From: Coraliomargarita sp.
Lineage (GTDB): Bacteria; Verrucomicrobiota; Verrucomicrobiia; Opitutales; UBA953
Reading direction: 5' to 3'
DNA length: 64,000 nucleotides
Assembly (NCBI GenBank): GCA_024638885.1
Contig: JAHEJL010000002.1
Coordinates: 434,001 to 498,000, forward strand
Both the position numbers and the translations under genes were made by a program. The stretch's first letter is position 1. Every line of letters begins with the position of its first letter. Below, piece by piece: positions 25,012-36,400 of the stretch. Under the pieces are notes generated by a model that was given only the letters and a program-made list of their open reading frames with translations, had not been told where the DNA came from and did not search any database.

Positions 25012-26448
25012 ATGCTTCGCCCCCTTTTCGCCCTCGTGCTCGGTCTCTCCGGCCTGCTGGCCGCCGAACCGACTCCGCTCCGCCACCCCAACGTCATCGT
25101 CATCCTGGTCGACGACATGGGCCAGACCGACCTGTCGTGCTACGGCAGCCGCTTCTACGAGACCCCTCACATCGACCAGCTCGCCAAGGACGGCGTGCGC
25201 TTCGCGAACGGCTACGCGGCCTGCACGGTCTGCTCGCCCACCCGCGCGGCGCTCCTCACGGGCAAATACCCCGCCCGCCTCCGCCTCACCGATTGGATCG
25301 CCGGCCACGAACGCCCGAAGGCGAAGCTCAAGATCCCCGACTGGCAGAAGTTCCTGCCGTTCGAGGAGATCACGCTCGCCGAACAGTTCAAGTCGGCGGG
25401 CTACGCCACCGCGAGCATCGGCAAGTGGCACCTGACGCCGGGCCTGAAGGAAGGCGACGAGGCCTACTACCCGGACAAGCATGGCTTCGACGTGAATGTC
25501 GGCGGCTACGCCCGCGGACAGCCCCCTCGCTACGTCTCACCCTACGGCATCCCGACGCTCAAGGACGGCCCCGCCGGCGAATTCCTCACCGACCGCGAAG
25601 CCGACGAGGCGGTGAAGTTCATCACGGCGAACAAGGATAAGCCGTTCTTCATCTACCTGCCGCACTACGCCGTCCACCAGCCGATCGCCGGCAAGCCCGA
25701 GGTCGTGGCGAAGTTCAAGGCGAAGGCGGAGCAGACGCCCGACCTGAAGCAGAAGAACGCCACCTACGCGGCCCTCGTCGCGAGCGTCGACGACGCGCTC
25801 GGCACGATCCGCGCCGCGCTCAAGCGCCTGAAGCTCGAAAACGACACGATCATCGTCTTCACGACCGACAACGGCGGCCTGCTGCCGACGACCGACAATT
25901 CCCCGCTTCGCGCCGGCAAGGGCTCCGCCTACGAAGGCGGCGTCCGCGTCCCGCTCATCGTCTACTGGCCCGGCGTGACCAAGGCCGGCCTGGTCGAAGC
26001 CTCCCCGGCCATCACGGTCGACCTCTACCCCACCCTCCTCGAGATGACCGGCGTGAAGCCGCTCCAATCCCTTGTCGACGGCATCAGCCTCGCCCCTCTC
26101 CTCAAGTCGGGCGCCAAACCCGACCGTGACGCGATCTTCTGGCACTACCCGCACTACCATCCGGGAGGCGCCACGCCCTACAGTGCCATCCGCAGCGGCG
26201 ACTTCCGACTTGTCCACTTCTACGAAGACGGACGTGACGAACTCTACGACCTGGCCAACGATGTCAGCGAAGCCAAGGACCTGGCCGCCGCCCAGCCCGA
26301 ACGCGCCAAGGCGCTCCGCACGCGCCTCGACGCCTGGCTCAAGTCGGTCGACGCCCAGCTGCCGACGACCAACCCCGCCTTCGACCCTGCCGCCGACCAT
26401 GCAGGCAAGGCGAAGGGCAAGAAGGCCGCGAAGAAGGTCGGCGAGTAA
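25012..26448 (+). CDS. Secreted type I sulfatase (sulfatase 3)
   Basis: 478 residues with signal peptide MLRPLFALVLGLSGLLAAE. The core begins HPNVIVILVDDMGQTDLSCYG, and the formylglycine cysteine is C74 in CSPTRAALLTGKYP. Other motifs are SIGKWHLTPG and TTDNGGLLPTTDNSPLRAGK; the latter, with the later FWHYPHYHPGGATPYSAIRS, resembles a large PVC and Bacteroidetes sulfatase clade. The chain ends in a lysine-rich tail (GKAKGKKAAKKVGE). Only three bases separate its stop codon from that of the convergent sulfatase 4 gene, with no terminator between them. Confidence 0.92.
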   Translation: MLRPLFALVLGLSGLLAAEPTPLRHPNVIVILVDDMGQTDLSCYGSRFYETPHIDQLAKDGVRFANGYAACTVCSPTRAALLTGKYPARLRLTDWIAGHERPKAKLKIPDWQKFLPFEEITLAEQFKSAGYATASIGKWHLTPGLKEGDEAYYPDKHGFDVNVGGYARGQPPRYVSPYGIPTLKDGPAGEFLTDREADEAVKFITANKDKPFFIYLPHYAVHQPIAGKPEVVAKFKAKAEQTPDLKQKNATYAALVASVDDALGTIRAALKRLKLENDTIIVFTTDNGGLLPTTDNSPLRAGKGSAYEGGVRVPLIVYWPGVTKAGLVEASPAITVDLYPTLLEMTGVKPLQSLVDGISLAPLLKSGAKPDRDAIFWHYPHYHPGGATPYSAIRSGDFRLVHFYEDGRDELYDLANDVSEAKDLAAAQPERAKALRTRLDAWLKSVDAQLPTTNPAFDPAADHAGKAKGKKAAKKVGE

Positions 26449-26451
26449 GGG

Positions 26452-28041
26452 TTACTTCGCTTCGGGAGCCTTCGGCGCCGCCTTGCCCTTCTTGCCGGCG
26501 TTCTTGCCCTGCCCCTGGTTGGCGCCGGGACGCTTCTTCTCGCCGGTGGCATATTCGTCGTCGACGGCAGGCACCTTCAGGTCGCTGCGGAGCTTCGCCA
26601 GACGCGCTTCGAGGTCGGCCTGGACGGTCTCATAGCCAGGCTGGCCGAAGTAGCTCCTCAGTTCGAGCGGATCCTTCTCGCTGTCGAAAAGGTCGGTCTT
26701 CGTCTCGCCGTTGCCGTAATAACGCACGAGCTTGTAGCGGTCGGTGATGATGCCGTAATGCGGCGCGACGTGGTGCGGCTGCGGATACTCGTAGTAGTGA
26801 TAATAGAACTCCTTGCGCCAGTCCGCGGGGGTATCGCCGGCGAGGATCGGCTTGAGGCTGCGGCCCTGCATCTCGGCGGGCGAAGGCAGGCCGGCCATGT
26901 CGAGGAAGGTCTGGGCGTAGTCGACGTTCGAGACCAGGGCCTTGCTGACGGAGCCGGGCTTGGTCACGCCCGGCCAGCGGACCAGCAACGGCGTGCGGAC
27001 CGACTCCTCGAAGATCCAGCGCTTGTCGAACCAGCCATGCTCGCCGAGATAGAATCCTTGGTCGGCGGAGTAGATGACGATGGTGTTCTCGGCGAGCCCA
27101 TGGTCCTCGAGATACTTGAGGACGCGGCCGACGTTGTCGTCGACCGACTTCACGCACGCGAGGTAGTCATGCATGTAGCGCTGGTAACGCCAGCGGACGA
27201 GCTCCTTGCCCGAGAGGTTGGCCTTCCGGTAGGCCTCGTTGCGCGGCTCGTAATAGGCGTCCCAGACCCCCGCCTGCTCGGCGTCCAGTTGCGGCGGGCG
27301 CACGAGTTTCACGTCCTTGGGCGTGATGGTCTTCTCGAGCGTCATGTCGTTCTCGGCGACGGCCTTGGCGCGGTGGGCGAAGTCGTCGAAGAGCGTGGGC
27401 GGCTCGGGGTAGACGCGATCCTTGTCGAAACCGAGATCCTTGATGTTGGGCTCCCATTCGCGGTGAGGGGCCTTGTGCTGGCACATGAGCATGAACGGCT
27501 TCGTCTTGTCGCGCTTGTCGATCCAATCGAGCGAGAGGTCAGTGATGATGTCGGTGACGTAGCCCTGCGTCTTCACCGGGCCCTGCGCGTTCTTCATCGG
27601 CGGATTGTAGTAGACGCCCTGGCCGGGCAGCACCTGCCAGAAGTCGAAGCCCGTGGGGTCGCTCATGAGGTGCCACTTGCCGATGACCGCGGTCTGGTAG
27701 CCGGCCTTCTGCAGCAGCTTCGGGAAAGTCAGCTGGGAACCGTCGAAGACGGAGTTGGTGTTGTTGTAGAATCCGTTGAGGTGCGAATACTTGCCGGTGA
27801 GGATCACCGCGCGACTCGGTCCGCAGATCGAGTTGGTGACGAGCGCCCGGTCGAAACGCATCCCCTCCTTGGCGAGGCGGTCGATGTTCGGCGTCTGGTT
27901 GAGCTTACGGGCGTCGCCGTAGGCGCTGATGGCTTGGTAAGCGTGGTCGTCCGAGAAGATGAAGACGATGTTCGGCTGCTGGGCAGGCGCGGCGGACAGC
28001 AGGCCGCCGACCAGACAGAGGAGAAGTGCCAGGGATCGCAT
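26452..28041 (-). CDS. Secreted type I sulfatase, glycosaminoglycan/mucin-type (sulfatase 4)
   Basis: 529 residues. The signal peptide starts [20 protein letters not shown]. Metal-binding aspartates are in [16 protein letters not shown] and the formylglycine cysteine is C73 in [14 protein letters not shown]. The segments NGFYNNTN and [10 protein letters not shown], and [19 protein letters not shown] near the second metal site, resemble sulfatases acting on glycosaminoglycans or mucin sugars. The last 30 residues are lysine-, proline- and alanine-rich. The ATG at 28041 follows a CATACCCCCC run with no Shine-Dalgarno site. Confidence 0.9.
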   Translation of the reverse strand: MRSLALLLCLVGGLLSAAPAQQPNIVFIFSDDHAYQAISAYGDARKLNQTPNIDRLAKEGMRFDRALVTNSICGPSRAVILTGKYSHLNGFYNNTNSVFDGSQLTFPKLLQKAGYQTAVIGKWHLMSDPTGFDFWQVLPGQGVYYNPPMKNAQGPVKTQGYVTDIITDLSLDWIDKRDKTKPFMLMCQHKAPHREWEPNIKDLGFDKDRVYPEPPTLFDDFAHRAKAVAENDMTLEKTITPKDVKLVRPPQLDAEQAGVWDAYYEPRNEAYRKANLSGKELVRWRYQRYMHDYLACVKSVDDNVGRVLKYLEDHGLAENTIVIYSADQGFYLGEHGWFDKRWIFEESVRTPLLVRWPGVTKPGSVSKALVSNVDYAQTFLDMAGLPSPAEMQGRSLKPILAGDTPADWRKEFYYHYYEYPQPHHVAPHYGIITDRYKLVRYYGNGETKTDLFDSEKDPLELRSYFGQPGYETVQADLEARLAKLRSDLKVPAVDDEYATGEKKRPGANQGQGKNAGKKGKAAPKAPEAK

Positions 28042-28130
28042 GGGGGGTATGCCGAATCCAGTCATAAGGACCGGAGGCCGCAACCTGTTATTATTATGCA
28101 ACCAACCCGCGGCGGCCTTGTCCTGCTCTC

Positions 28131-29405
28131 ATGCGCTTCCTGCTCGGCTTCTGCCTGCTCCAGGCCCTCGTCGCCTCGGCCGAAGTCGACCAGACCCCCT
28201 ACCCGGCCACGCCGAACCCCAAAGGCCTCCAGATCCAGATGGTCCCGGATGCGCTTGCGCTGGGCATCCACCACGCGGGCATCAACCTGACCTTGAACGG
28301 CCTGCTTTCCCCGGCCAAGGAACCGAAGCCGGGCCAGAGCACGGCCTCCGCCGACGGCTTCGTCTTCGCCCTCAACGACGGCTACGTCCGTGCGCTCGAC
28401 CGCGTGATCAAGCCGCTCAGCGACAAAGGCGTCGTGGTAACGGCGATCCTGATCACCTATCGCTCGCCCGACGAACGGATCCGCGCCCTCACCGTGCACC
28501 CCGCCGCGGACGCGACCAAGGGCACGACGATGGCCGCGAACACGGTCACCCCCGAAGGCCGTGCCTGCTATAAGGCGCTGACCGAATTCATCGCCCGGCG
28601 CTGGTGCTCGGCCGATACCTCCCATGGCCGCCTCTGGGGCTGGGTGATCAGCAATGAGGTCAACTCCCACCACGAATGGCATCAGATGGGTCCGGTCACC
28701 GTCGACCAGCTCGCGACCCAATACGAAGACCAGGTACGCCTGGCCTGGTCCTCGCTCCGCCGATATTCCGCCCATGCCCGCGTCTATCTGTCGATGGAGC
28801 ATCACTGGACCGCCAAGAACCACCCCGACCCGCTGAAGGCCTGCCCGGGACGCCCCTTGCTCGAAGCGTTCGCCCAACGCGCCCGGGAACGCGGCGACTT
28901 CGACTGGCACCTCGCCTTCCACCCCTACCCCGCGAATCTCCGCGAACCGCGTACGTGGCTCGACAAGGTGACGTTCGATGACGCCACGCCGAAGATCACG
29001 TTCAAGAACCTCGAGGTGCTGACGAAGAAACTGTCGACGCCCGAGTTGCTCTACGAGGGCAAGCCCCGCCGGCTCAGCCTCACCGAACAGGGCTTCAACG
29101 TCACCAAACGTCCCGAGGCGCTCGCGGAACAAGCCGCGGCCTACGCCTACGCCTGGGAAAAGATCGCCCGCCTGCCCGGCTCCATCGACGCCTTCCTTTA
29201 TCATCGTCAGGTCGACCATGCGAAAGAAGGCGGCCTTCGCCTGGGCCTCTGGAGCAACAAGGAAGGCACTATCCTTGAACCCGACCAGAAACGTCCGCTC
29301 TGGTCGGCGGTCAAGGCCGCGGGCACACCGGAGTGGCAGGCGACCGCCGAACCTTACCTCAAGACCTGCGGATTGCAGGGCTGGGATGACCTATCCCCAA
29401 AGTAA
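28131..29405 (+). CDS. Secreted DUF5722 glycosidase-like protein
   Basis: 424 residues with signal peptide MRFLLGFCLLQALVASAE. The DUF5722 start pattern is present (GLQIQMVPDALALGIHHAGI, then NLTLNGLL), and the chain looks like a TIM barrel. Candidate acid residues are the glutamate of WGWVISNEVNSHHEW, at the position of a glycosidase acid/base, and the glutamate in SLTEQGFNV. The family is linked to glycoside hydrolases, but the substrate is unknown. It is divergent from sulfatase 4, with about 90 bases between the two starts, so both may answer to the same signal. Confidence 0.75.
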   Translation: MRFLLGFCLLQALVASAEVDQTPYPATPNPKGLQIQMVPDALALGIHHAGINLTLNGLLSPAKEPKPGQSTASADGFVFALNDGYVRALDRVIKPLSDKGVVVTAILITYRSPDERIRALTVHPAADATKGTTMAANTVTPEGRACYKALTEFIARRWCSADTSHGRLWGWVISNEVNSHHEWHQMGPVTVDQLATQYEDQVRLAWSSLRRYSAHARVYLSMEHHWTAKNHPDPLKACPGRPLLEAFAQRARERGDFDWHLAFHPYPANLREPRTWLDKVTFDDATPKITFKNLEVLTKKLSTPELLYEGKPRRLSLTEQGFNVTKRPEALAEQAAAYAYAWEKIARLPGSIDAFLYHRQVDHAKEGGLRLGLWSNKEGTILEPDQKRPLWSAVKAAGTPEWQATAEPYLKTCGLQGWDDLSPK

Positions 29406-29485
29406 GCAGCGGTGAGCGGATAGCGGTCACCGCCAAGACCTGCTCCATCCTTGCCCCTGACTTCCCAGCCCCTCAATAAGTCAGG

Positions 29486-30772
29486 ATGCACGGCTTCGTC
29501 ATCGGACTCGACCTCGGCACCTCCGGTATGCGCGCCGTCGCCGTCGATGCCTCCGGCAAGATCCTCGGCCTCGGCTCGGCCACCCTGCCCGCCACCCGCG
29601 TGACCGGCTCCCGCCGGGAGCAGTCGCCCGAGGACTGGTGGAACGGCTGCCGGACGGCCTTGGATGAGCTCGGCCAGAAGGTCGACCTCGCCGGCGCGCA
29701 GGCCATCGCGGTCGATGCGACCTCGGGCACGATCCTGCCGGTCGACCATCATAACCGTCCGCTCGCCTTGGCCCGCATGTACGACGACGCCGACACGGCG
29801 GACCTCGCGGCCAAGATCAAGGCGCTCGCCCCGCGTGAAAGCGCGGCGCACGGCGCCACTTCCCCGGCCGCGCGCGCCCTCGCGTGGACGAAACTCCCGC
29901 GCCTGCACTGCATCATCCATCAGGCCGACTGGATCAATGGCTGCCTCGGCGCGACCGATTGGCAGACCGACGAGAACAATGCGCTGAAGACCGGCTATGA
30001 CCCGGTCAGCCGCCGCTGGCCCGACTGGCTGCGCGGGTTCGGACTTTCACCGGGCATCCTTCCGGAAGTCGTGCCCGTCGGCACGCCGATCGGCCAGGTT
30101 TCCGGCCAGGCCGCGATCGCGCTCGGCCTCCCCGAAGGCATCACCATCGCCGCGGGCACGACCGACGGCTGCGCGACGTTCCTCGCCAGCGGCGCCAGCG
30201 CACCGGGCGAAGCTTCCACGGCCCTCGGTTCGACCATCGTGCTCAAGCTCCTCAGCGAGCGCCCGATCTTCGCGCCCGAACTGGGCATCTACAGCCATCG
30301 CCTCGGCGACACGTGGCTCGCCGGCGGCGCCTCCAACTGCGGTGGCAAGACCTTGCTGCAGTTCTTCACGCCGGACCAGCTCGCCGCGCTCGAAGCCTCG
30401 CTCGATCCCCTCCAGCCGACCGGCACCGATTATTATCCCCTGCCCGCCGTCGGCGAACGCTTCCCCGTCGCCGATGCGCAGCTCGCGCCCCGCCTCACGC
30501 CGCGCCCGACGTCGGACGCCCGCTTCCTCCAAGGCATCTACGAAGCCTTCGCCCGCGTCGAGCAGACCGGCTACGCGAAACTCGCGTCGCTCGGCGGCCC
30601 GGCCCTCCGCGACGTCCGTCATGCCGGCGGGGGCGCCCGCAGCGCCGCCTGGATGAGCCTGCGCGCCGCCGCCCTCGGCGTCCCGCAGCTGCCGGCCTGG
30701 AGCGAAGAAGCCGCCGCCGGCGCCGCACGCTTGGCCTGGCGCTCGCTCGGCCACGAGATGACCTTCGCATGA
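29486..30772 (+). CDS. FGGY-family carbohydrate kinase, D-ribulokinase-like
   Basis: 428 residues of the FGGY kinase fold. The phosphate-binding loop is IGLDLGTSGMRAVAVD, a second one is GTTDGCATFLASG, and the adenosine-site region is DVRHAGGGARSAAWMSLRAA. The LALARMYDDADTADLA segment resembles plant and cyanobacterial D-ribulose kinases, and the chain is shorter than the usual ~500 residues, as in that subgroup. It phosphorylates a sugar or polyol in the cytoplasm; D-ribulose is the best guess. It overlaps the following phosphatase gene by four bases. Confidence 0.8.
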   Translation: MHGFVIGLDLGTSGMRAVAVDASGKILGLGSATLPATRVTGSRREQSPEDWWNGCRTALDELGQKVDLAGAQAIAVDATSGTILPVDHHNRPLALARMYDDADTADLAAKIKALAPRESAAHGATSPAARALAWTKLPRLHCIIHQADWINGCLGATDWQTDENNALKTGYDPVSRRWPDWLRGFGLSPGILPEVVPVGTPIGQVSGQAAIALGLPEGITIAAGTTDGCATFLASGASAPGEASTALGSTIVLKLLSERPIFAPELGIYSHRLGDTWLAGGASNCGGKTLLQFFTPDQLAALEASLDPLQPTGTDYYPLPAVGERFPVADAQLAPRLTPRPTSDARFLQGIYEAFARVEQTGYAKLASLGGPALRDVRHAGGGARSAAWMSLRAAALGVPQLPAWSEEAAAGAARLAWRSLGHEMTFA

Positions 30773-31611
30773 GCACCCTTTCTCCCATCGCCGGCCTCTC
30801 GGAGGTCGCCGAACAATATGGCGCCCTGCTCGTCGACCAGTTCGGCACGTTGCATGACGGCACCGTGGCCTACCCGCATGCGGCCGAAGCGCTGCGTCGC
30901 TTCCGCGAAAGCGGCGGCAAGGTCGCGATCCTTTCCAACTCCGCGAAGACCGGCGCCGACAACATCGTGCGCCTGGCCAGGTTCGGCTTCGGGGCGGAAC
31001 ACTTCGACGCCGTCGTTACCTCGGGAGACGCCGCCCAGGCTGCGATCCGCTCCGGCTCGCTCGGCGAAGGCTTCCGCCCGGGCGCCAAGATCCACATCTC
31101 AGGCAAGCCGGGCGACGACTATGGCTTCGGCGACCTGGGCTTCGCGCTGACCTGGCCCGACGAAGCCGAGGGCATCATCCTGGCCGCCTCGCAGGAACCG
31201 GACCGCAACTGGCGCGAACAGATCCGCGACCTCACCAAGGCCGCGAACCGCGGCGTGACCGTCGCGGTCTGCAATCCCGACCTTGAGATGCTCACGCCCA
31301 AGGGCGTACGCCCTTCCGCCGGCGCGATCGCCCTGGAGCTCGCCCGCAAAGGCGCCGTCCTTCGCTACTTCGGCAAGCCGCATGGCGACATCTACCGCAC
31401 CGCGCTCGCGGCGCTCGGCAATCCGCCGCCGATGACCGTCCTCGCGGTCGGCGACAGCCCTGAGCACGACATCGCGGGCGCCGCCGGCGCCGGCCTCGAC
31501 AGCGTCCTGCTGCGCACCGGCATCCTCAGCGACAAGGACGACGCCTCCTTGCAGGCGCGCCTGCCGCAGGGCGCCCGCCGCGTCTTCAGTCTTTCCGAAC
31601 TACGCTGGTAA
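30769..31611 (+). CDS. HAD-superfamily hydrolase, TIGR01459-like
   Basis: 280 residues. HAD motif I is LLVDQFGTLHDGTVAYPHA (Asp nucleophile with the variant DQFGT), motif II is AILSNSAKTG, and the end carries VLAVGDSPEHDIAGAAGAGL with the metal-binding aspartates. A type II cap occupies the middle. This matches the class IIA phosphatases of the TIGR01459 type (NagD-like). The ATG overlaps the stop of the kinase gene (ATGA), so the two are made together; it may remove the phosphate from an over-accumulated sugar phosphate. Confidence 0.85.
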   Translation: MSTLSPIAGLSEVAEQYGALLVDQFGTLHDGTVAYPHAAEALRRFRESGGKVAILSNSAKTGADNIVRLARFGFGAEHFDAVVTSGDAAQAAIRSGSLGEGFRPGAKIHISGKPGDDYGFGDLGFALTWPDEAEGIILAASQEPDRNWREQIRDLTKAANRGVTVAVCNPDLEMLTPKGVRPSAGAIALELARKGAVLRYFGKPHGDIYRTALAALGNPPPMTVLAVGDSPEHDIAGAAGAGLDSVLLRTGILSDKDDASLQARLPQGARRVFSLSELRW

Positions 31612-31614
31612 GGC

Positions 31615-32475
<861 letters not shown>

Positions 32476-32552
32476 TTCGGAACCGGACGGTTAACGGCGA
32501 CGTCCTGCCAAGACAATGAATCTTTGCCTTTTGGCCGGGCGAAGCCTACGCC

Positions 32553-33371
32553 TTGGGCATCTTGGAACCGAGACTCACCATCACGCCCATCGGCTTCATC
32601 CGCTCAGGGAAGCCGCTGAAGTTCGACGCCCGGCATCAGCCCGACGAGAAACAGGCCGAGACGAACGTCCTCGAGATGCTGCCGGGCGACAAGTATCAGA
32701 AAGCGCTCAAGGACCTCGAGGGCTTCGACCGCATCTGGCTGATCTGGTGGTTCCATCGCAATACCGACTGGCGTCCGGAAGTCCTGCCTCCGCGCGGACC
32801 TTCGAAACGTCGCGGCGTCTTCGCGACCCGCTCGCCGCATCGGCCCAACCCGATCGGCATCACGCCGGTGCAGCTCCTCGGCATCAAGAAGGGCCAGCTC
32901 ATCCTCGGCCCGTGCGACCTCGTCGACGGCACCCCGGTGTTCGACATCAAGCCGTACATCCCTTCCTACGACTCCTTCCCTGAGGCGAAAGCCGGCTGGA
33001 TCGACGAAGTCGACGCCGCGCTCAACGCCCCGCCGCCCTTCTCCGTGGAGTTCACGCCGCAGGCGGCCGAACACATGGCCTGGCTGAAGCAGGCCTGGTC
33101 CATCGACTTCGAGGCACGCCTGCTGGAGATCCTCAGCCGCGACCCGAGCCCGCACCGCACCCGTCGCATCCGGAGCCGCCACGGCGACCTCTTCGACATC
33201 GGCTGCGGCGCCTGGTATGCGGTCTTCGAGGTCAAGGCGACGACCGTGCGCATCCTGCACCTCAAGCCGGCCTTCCCCCTTAAGTTCCTGACCGACCCCG
33301 CCCGGCCCGTAATCCCCGACAAGGACGCGCAGCTCGCCTTCCGGGCCCGCTGGCCGCAATTCGCCGAGTGA
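32553..33371 (+). CDS. trmO: tRNA (adenine(37)-N6)-methyltransferase TrmO-like
   Basis: 272 residues, with the YaeB/TrmO fold: ITPIGFIRSGKPLKFDARHQ at the start, then LEGFDRIWLIWWFH, and RGVFATRSPHRPNPIGIT, the strongest signature, followed by DLVDGTPVFDIKPYIPSYDS. The family methylates N6-threonylcarbamoyladenosine 37 in tRNA-Thr using SAM. No ATG is in frame upstream of the conserved part; TTG at 32553 (or TTG at 32562) is the likely start. The C-terminal half carries the extra domain of longer members (LLEILSRDPSPHR). Divergent from trhO. Confidence 0.88.
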   Translation: MGILEPRLTITPIGFIRSGKPLKFDARHQPDEKQAETNVLEMLPGDKYQKALKDLEGFDRIWLIWWFHRNTDWRPEVLPPRGPSKRRGVFATRSPHRPNPIGITPVQLLGIKKGQLILGPCDLVDGTPVFDIKPYIPSYDSFPEAKAGWIDEVDAALNAPPPFSVEFTPQAAEHMAWLKQAWSIDFEARLLEILSRDPSPHRTRRIRSRHGDLFDIGCGAWYAVFEVKATTVRILHLKPAFPLKFLTDPARPVIPDKDAQLAFRARWPQFAE

Positions 33372-33485
33372 TTCGGGCCGGCCGGCTAATTGGCGGTTTT
33401 TTAACGTTCTTCGTTGGCAACAACTTCCGGCCCTTGGGGTCGAAAGTCGCCTCGCCATACCCTCAAAACCCTTTCCAATCCTGAC

Positions 33486-36400
33486 ATGCCCCGCTTCCCC
33501 ACCTTGCTGGCCCTTTGCGCCCTCATCGCCCTGCACCAGAGCGCCCACGCCGCGGGCGAACAGCGTAAGCTCACCCTCGAGGACGGCGACCGCGTCCTGC
33601 TGATCGGCGACGTGCTGATCGAGCGTGAGAACAACTACGGACTGCTCGAGACGAAGATGCGCCAGGAATTCCCCGGCAAGAAGTTCGCCGTGCGTAACCT
33701 CGGCTACTCCGGCGACACCCCGCTCGGCGCATCCCGCGCCAGCTTCGACCCGGTCGCCAAAGGCGTCGACCGACTCAAAGAGCAGCTCGAGGTGGTGAAG
33801 CCGACCGTCGCGATCATCGGCTACGGCATGGCCGCGTCGCTCGAGGAACTCACCTACCGCCAGAACGATCCGGCGCTCAATCCAGATCCGGCCCGATACG
33901 GCACCGAGCACACGCCGGCCCGCCTGAAGCGCGAAGTCACGCAACTGATGGACCTCATCACGCAGCACAGCCCCGGCGGCAAGGTGCGCTTCGTCATCCT
34001 CGGCCCGATCGCCCATGAAGACCTCCGCGGCTCCCGTCCGGGCCTGCCCGATCCCGCCGCCCACAACCAGCTGCTCGCCGCCTACGGTCGCAGCCTCGCC
34101 GAACTCGCCGCGGAAAAGCAGATCCCCTTCGTCGCCGCCGAATGGAAGCCGCACGGCATCGCCCTCGACCTCGGCACCGACAACGGCATCCACCTGACCG
34201 AACGCGGCTACCGCGCCCTCAGCGAAGGCGTCGCCGCCCAGCTCGGCTGGAGCGTCAACAAGGCCGGCTGGGACAAGCCCGCCGCCTCCGCGGAAGCGCT
34301 CCGCGCCTCCGTCCTGCGCAAGAACTCCCTCTTCTTCCACCGCAGCCGCCCCGCGAACTACACCTACATCTTCGGCTTCCGCAGCCGCGAACAAGGCCGC
34401 AACGCCGTCGAGATCCCGAAGTTCGACCCGCTGATCGACACCGCCGAAGCCGACGCCATCGCGGTCTCCGCCGGCCAGCCGAGCACGCTCCCGCCCGAAC
34501 CGAAGACGCCTTCGAAGCTGACCGTGCGCAGCTCGCTGCCCGCGCCGGAGTTCAAGCTCTCGGACGGCCTGCGCATCTCCCTCTTCGCCGAGAACCCGCT
34601 GCTCGAGAAGCCCGTCCACATGAACTGGGACACCTCCGGCCGCCTCTGGGTCGCGACCTCCAACACCTATCCGCAGGTGAACCCCGAAGACCTCGCCGCG
34701 CAGATGGCCGGCAACTCCTCGAAATTCGGCCCCTCCACGGGCAACGACAAGATCATCCTCCTGGAAGACACCGACCGCGACGGCGTGGCCGACGTCTCGC
34801 GCATCGTCGCCGACCGCCTGCTGATCCCCTCGGGCGTGGCCCCGGATAATTTCGGCGGCGTCTTCGTCGGCGCCAGCACGGAACTGCTCCACCTCACGAA
34901 CGCGAACGCCGACGGCGTGCTGGCCGACCGACGCATCGTGCTCAGCGGCTTCGGCACCGAAGACACGCACCACATCATCCATACGCTCCACTGGGGCATC
35001 GATGGCCGCCTGTTCTTCCACCAGACGATCTACATCCACTCCCACGTCGAGACCCCGTGGGGCCTCGTGCGCGCCAACTCCGGCGTGGCCTTCGCCTACG
35101 ATCCGAACACCGAACGCCTCGAAGTGCACTCGAAGGGCCTCGTCAACGCCTGGGGCCAGCAGGAAGACCTCAACGGCCAGACGTTCCTCACCTCCGGCGC
35201 CGACAGTTCCGGCGTGCACTGGGCCTTCCCGGGCGCGACCTTCCCGCCCTCCGAAGGCGCCCGTCGCCTCATCGGCAGCATCAGCCCCGGTTCCTATCCG
35301 AAGTTCAGCGGCCTCGAGCTCGTCCATAGCCCGCTCTTCGGTCCTGACTGGCAGGGCAACGCGATCACCTGCGACTTCCGCGCGCACCGCATCGTCCGCT
35401 TCGGCTTCAACGACTTCAGCGTGACCGACGCCGCCAAGTCCGGCTACGTGACCAAGGAACTCCCGGACGTCGTCCGCACCAGCGACGTCGCCTTCCGCCC
35501 GATCACCCCGAAGATGGGCCCGGACGGCGCCCTCTACGTCGCCGACTGGACCAACCCGATCATCAACCACGGCGAAGTCGACTTCCGCGACCCGCGCCGC
35601 GACAAGCTCCACGGCCGCATCTGGCGCATCCTGCCCGAGAACGCCAAGCCGCTCGCCTGGAAGCCGGTCCTCGGCCGCAACAGCGCGGACCTCCTCGCCG
35701 GCCTGCTTTCGCCCAACCGCTGGGACTTCGAACAGTCCCGTCGCGAACTGGCCAAGCTGCCGCTCGCCGAACTCCAGGCCGCGCTCAAGGACTGGGCCAA
35801 GGATGACGTCTCCCGCCGCCACGCCGCGTGGCTGCTCAGCGGCCGCACCGCTGACACGGCCCATCTCGCCGCGCTCCTCAAGAGCCAGGATCCGGTGAGC
35901 CTCCAGGTCGGCCTCCGCGAGCTGGGCAAGTCGCTCGGCGCCCGTGGCGCGACCGACATCAGCCTGATCGTGCCGTTCCTGTCGCATGCCAACCCGCGCG
36001 TGCAGCTCGAGGCCCATCGCGCCCTCGCCCGCGTCCGCACGCCGGAAAGCGCCCGCGCGGTCCTCACCCACCTGCCGAAGAACGCGGAAGACACCTTCCT
36101 CGATTTCGCGGCGTGGACCAGCATCAACGAACTCGCCCGTCCGTGGCTCGAGGACGTCGCCGCCCAGCCGGCCAAGGTCGCCGGACAGGAAGCCGCGCTC
36201 GACGCCATCGTGAAGGCGATCGATCCGGGCATCGCCACGCCTTACGTGCAGCGCCTGTTCGCCGGCCGCAAGGTCGACGCCGCCGGCAACGGTCCGTGGA
36301 TCGAGCTCGTCGGCAAGGCCGGCACGGCCGACGAAGCCACGCTGCTTTTCCGCGCGCTCATGGACGACGCCACCCTCCAGGCCTCGACCCGCCATCGCAT

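Noticed and set aside
33372..33420. T6 run after a GC-rich stretch behind trmO, possible terminator
   Set aside because: No stable stem can be drawn next to the T run.
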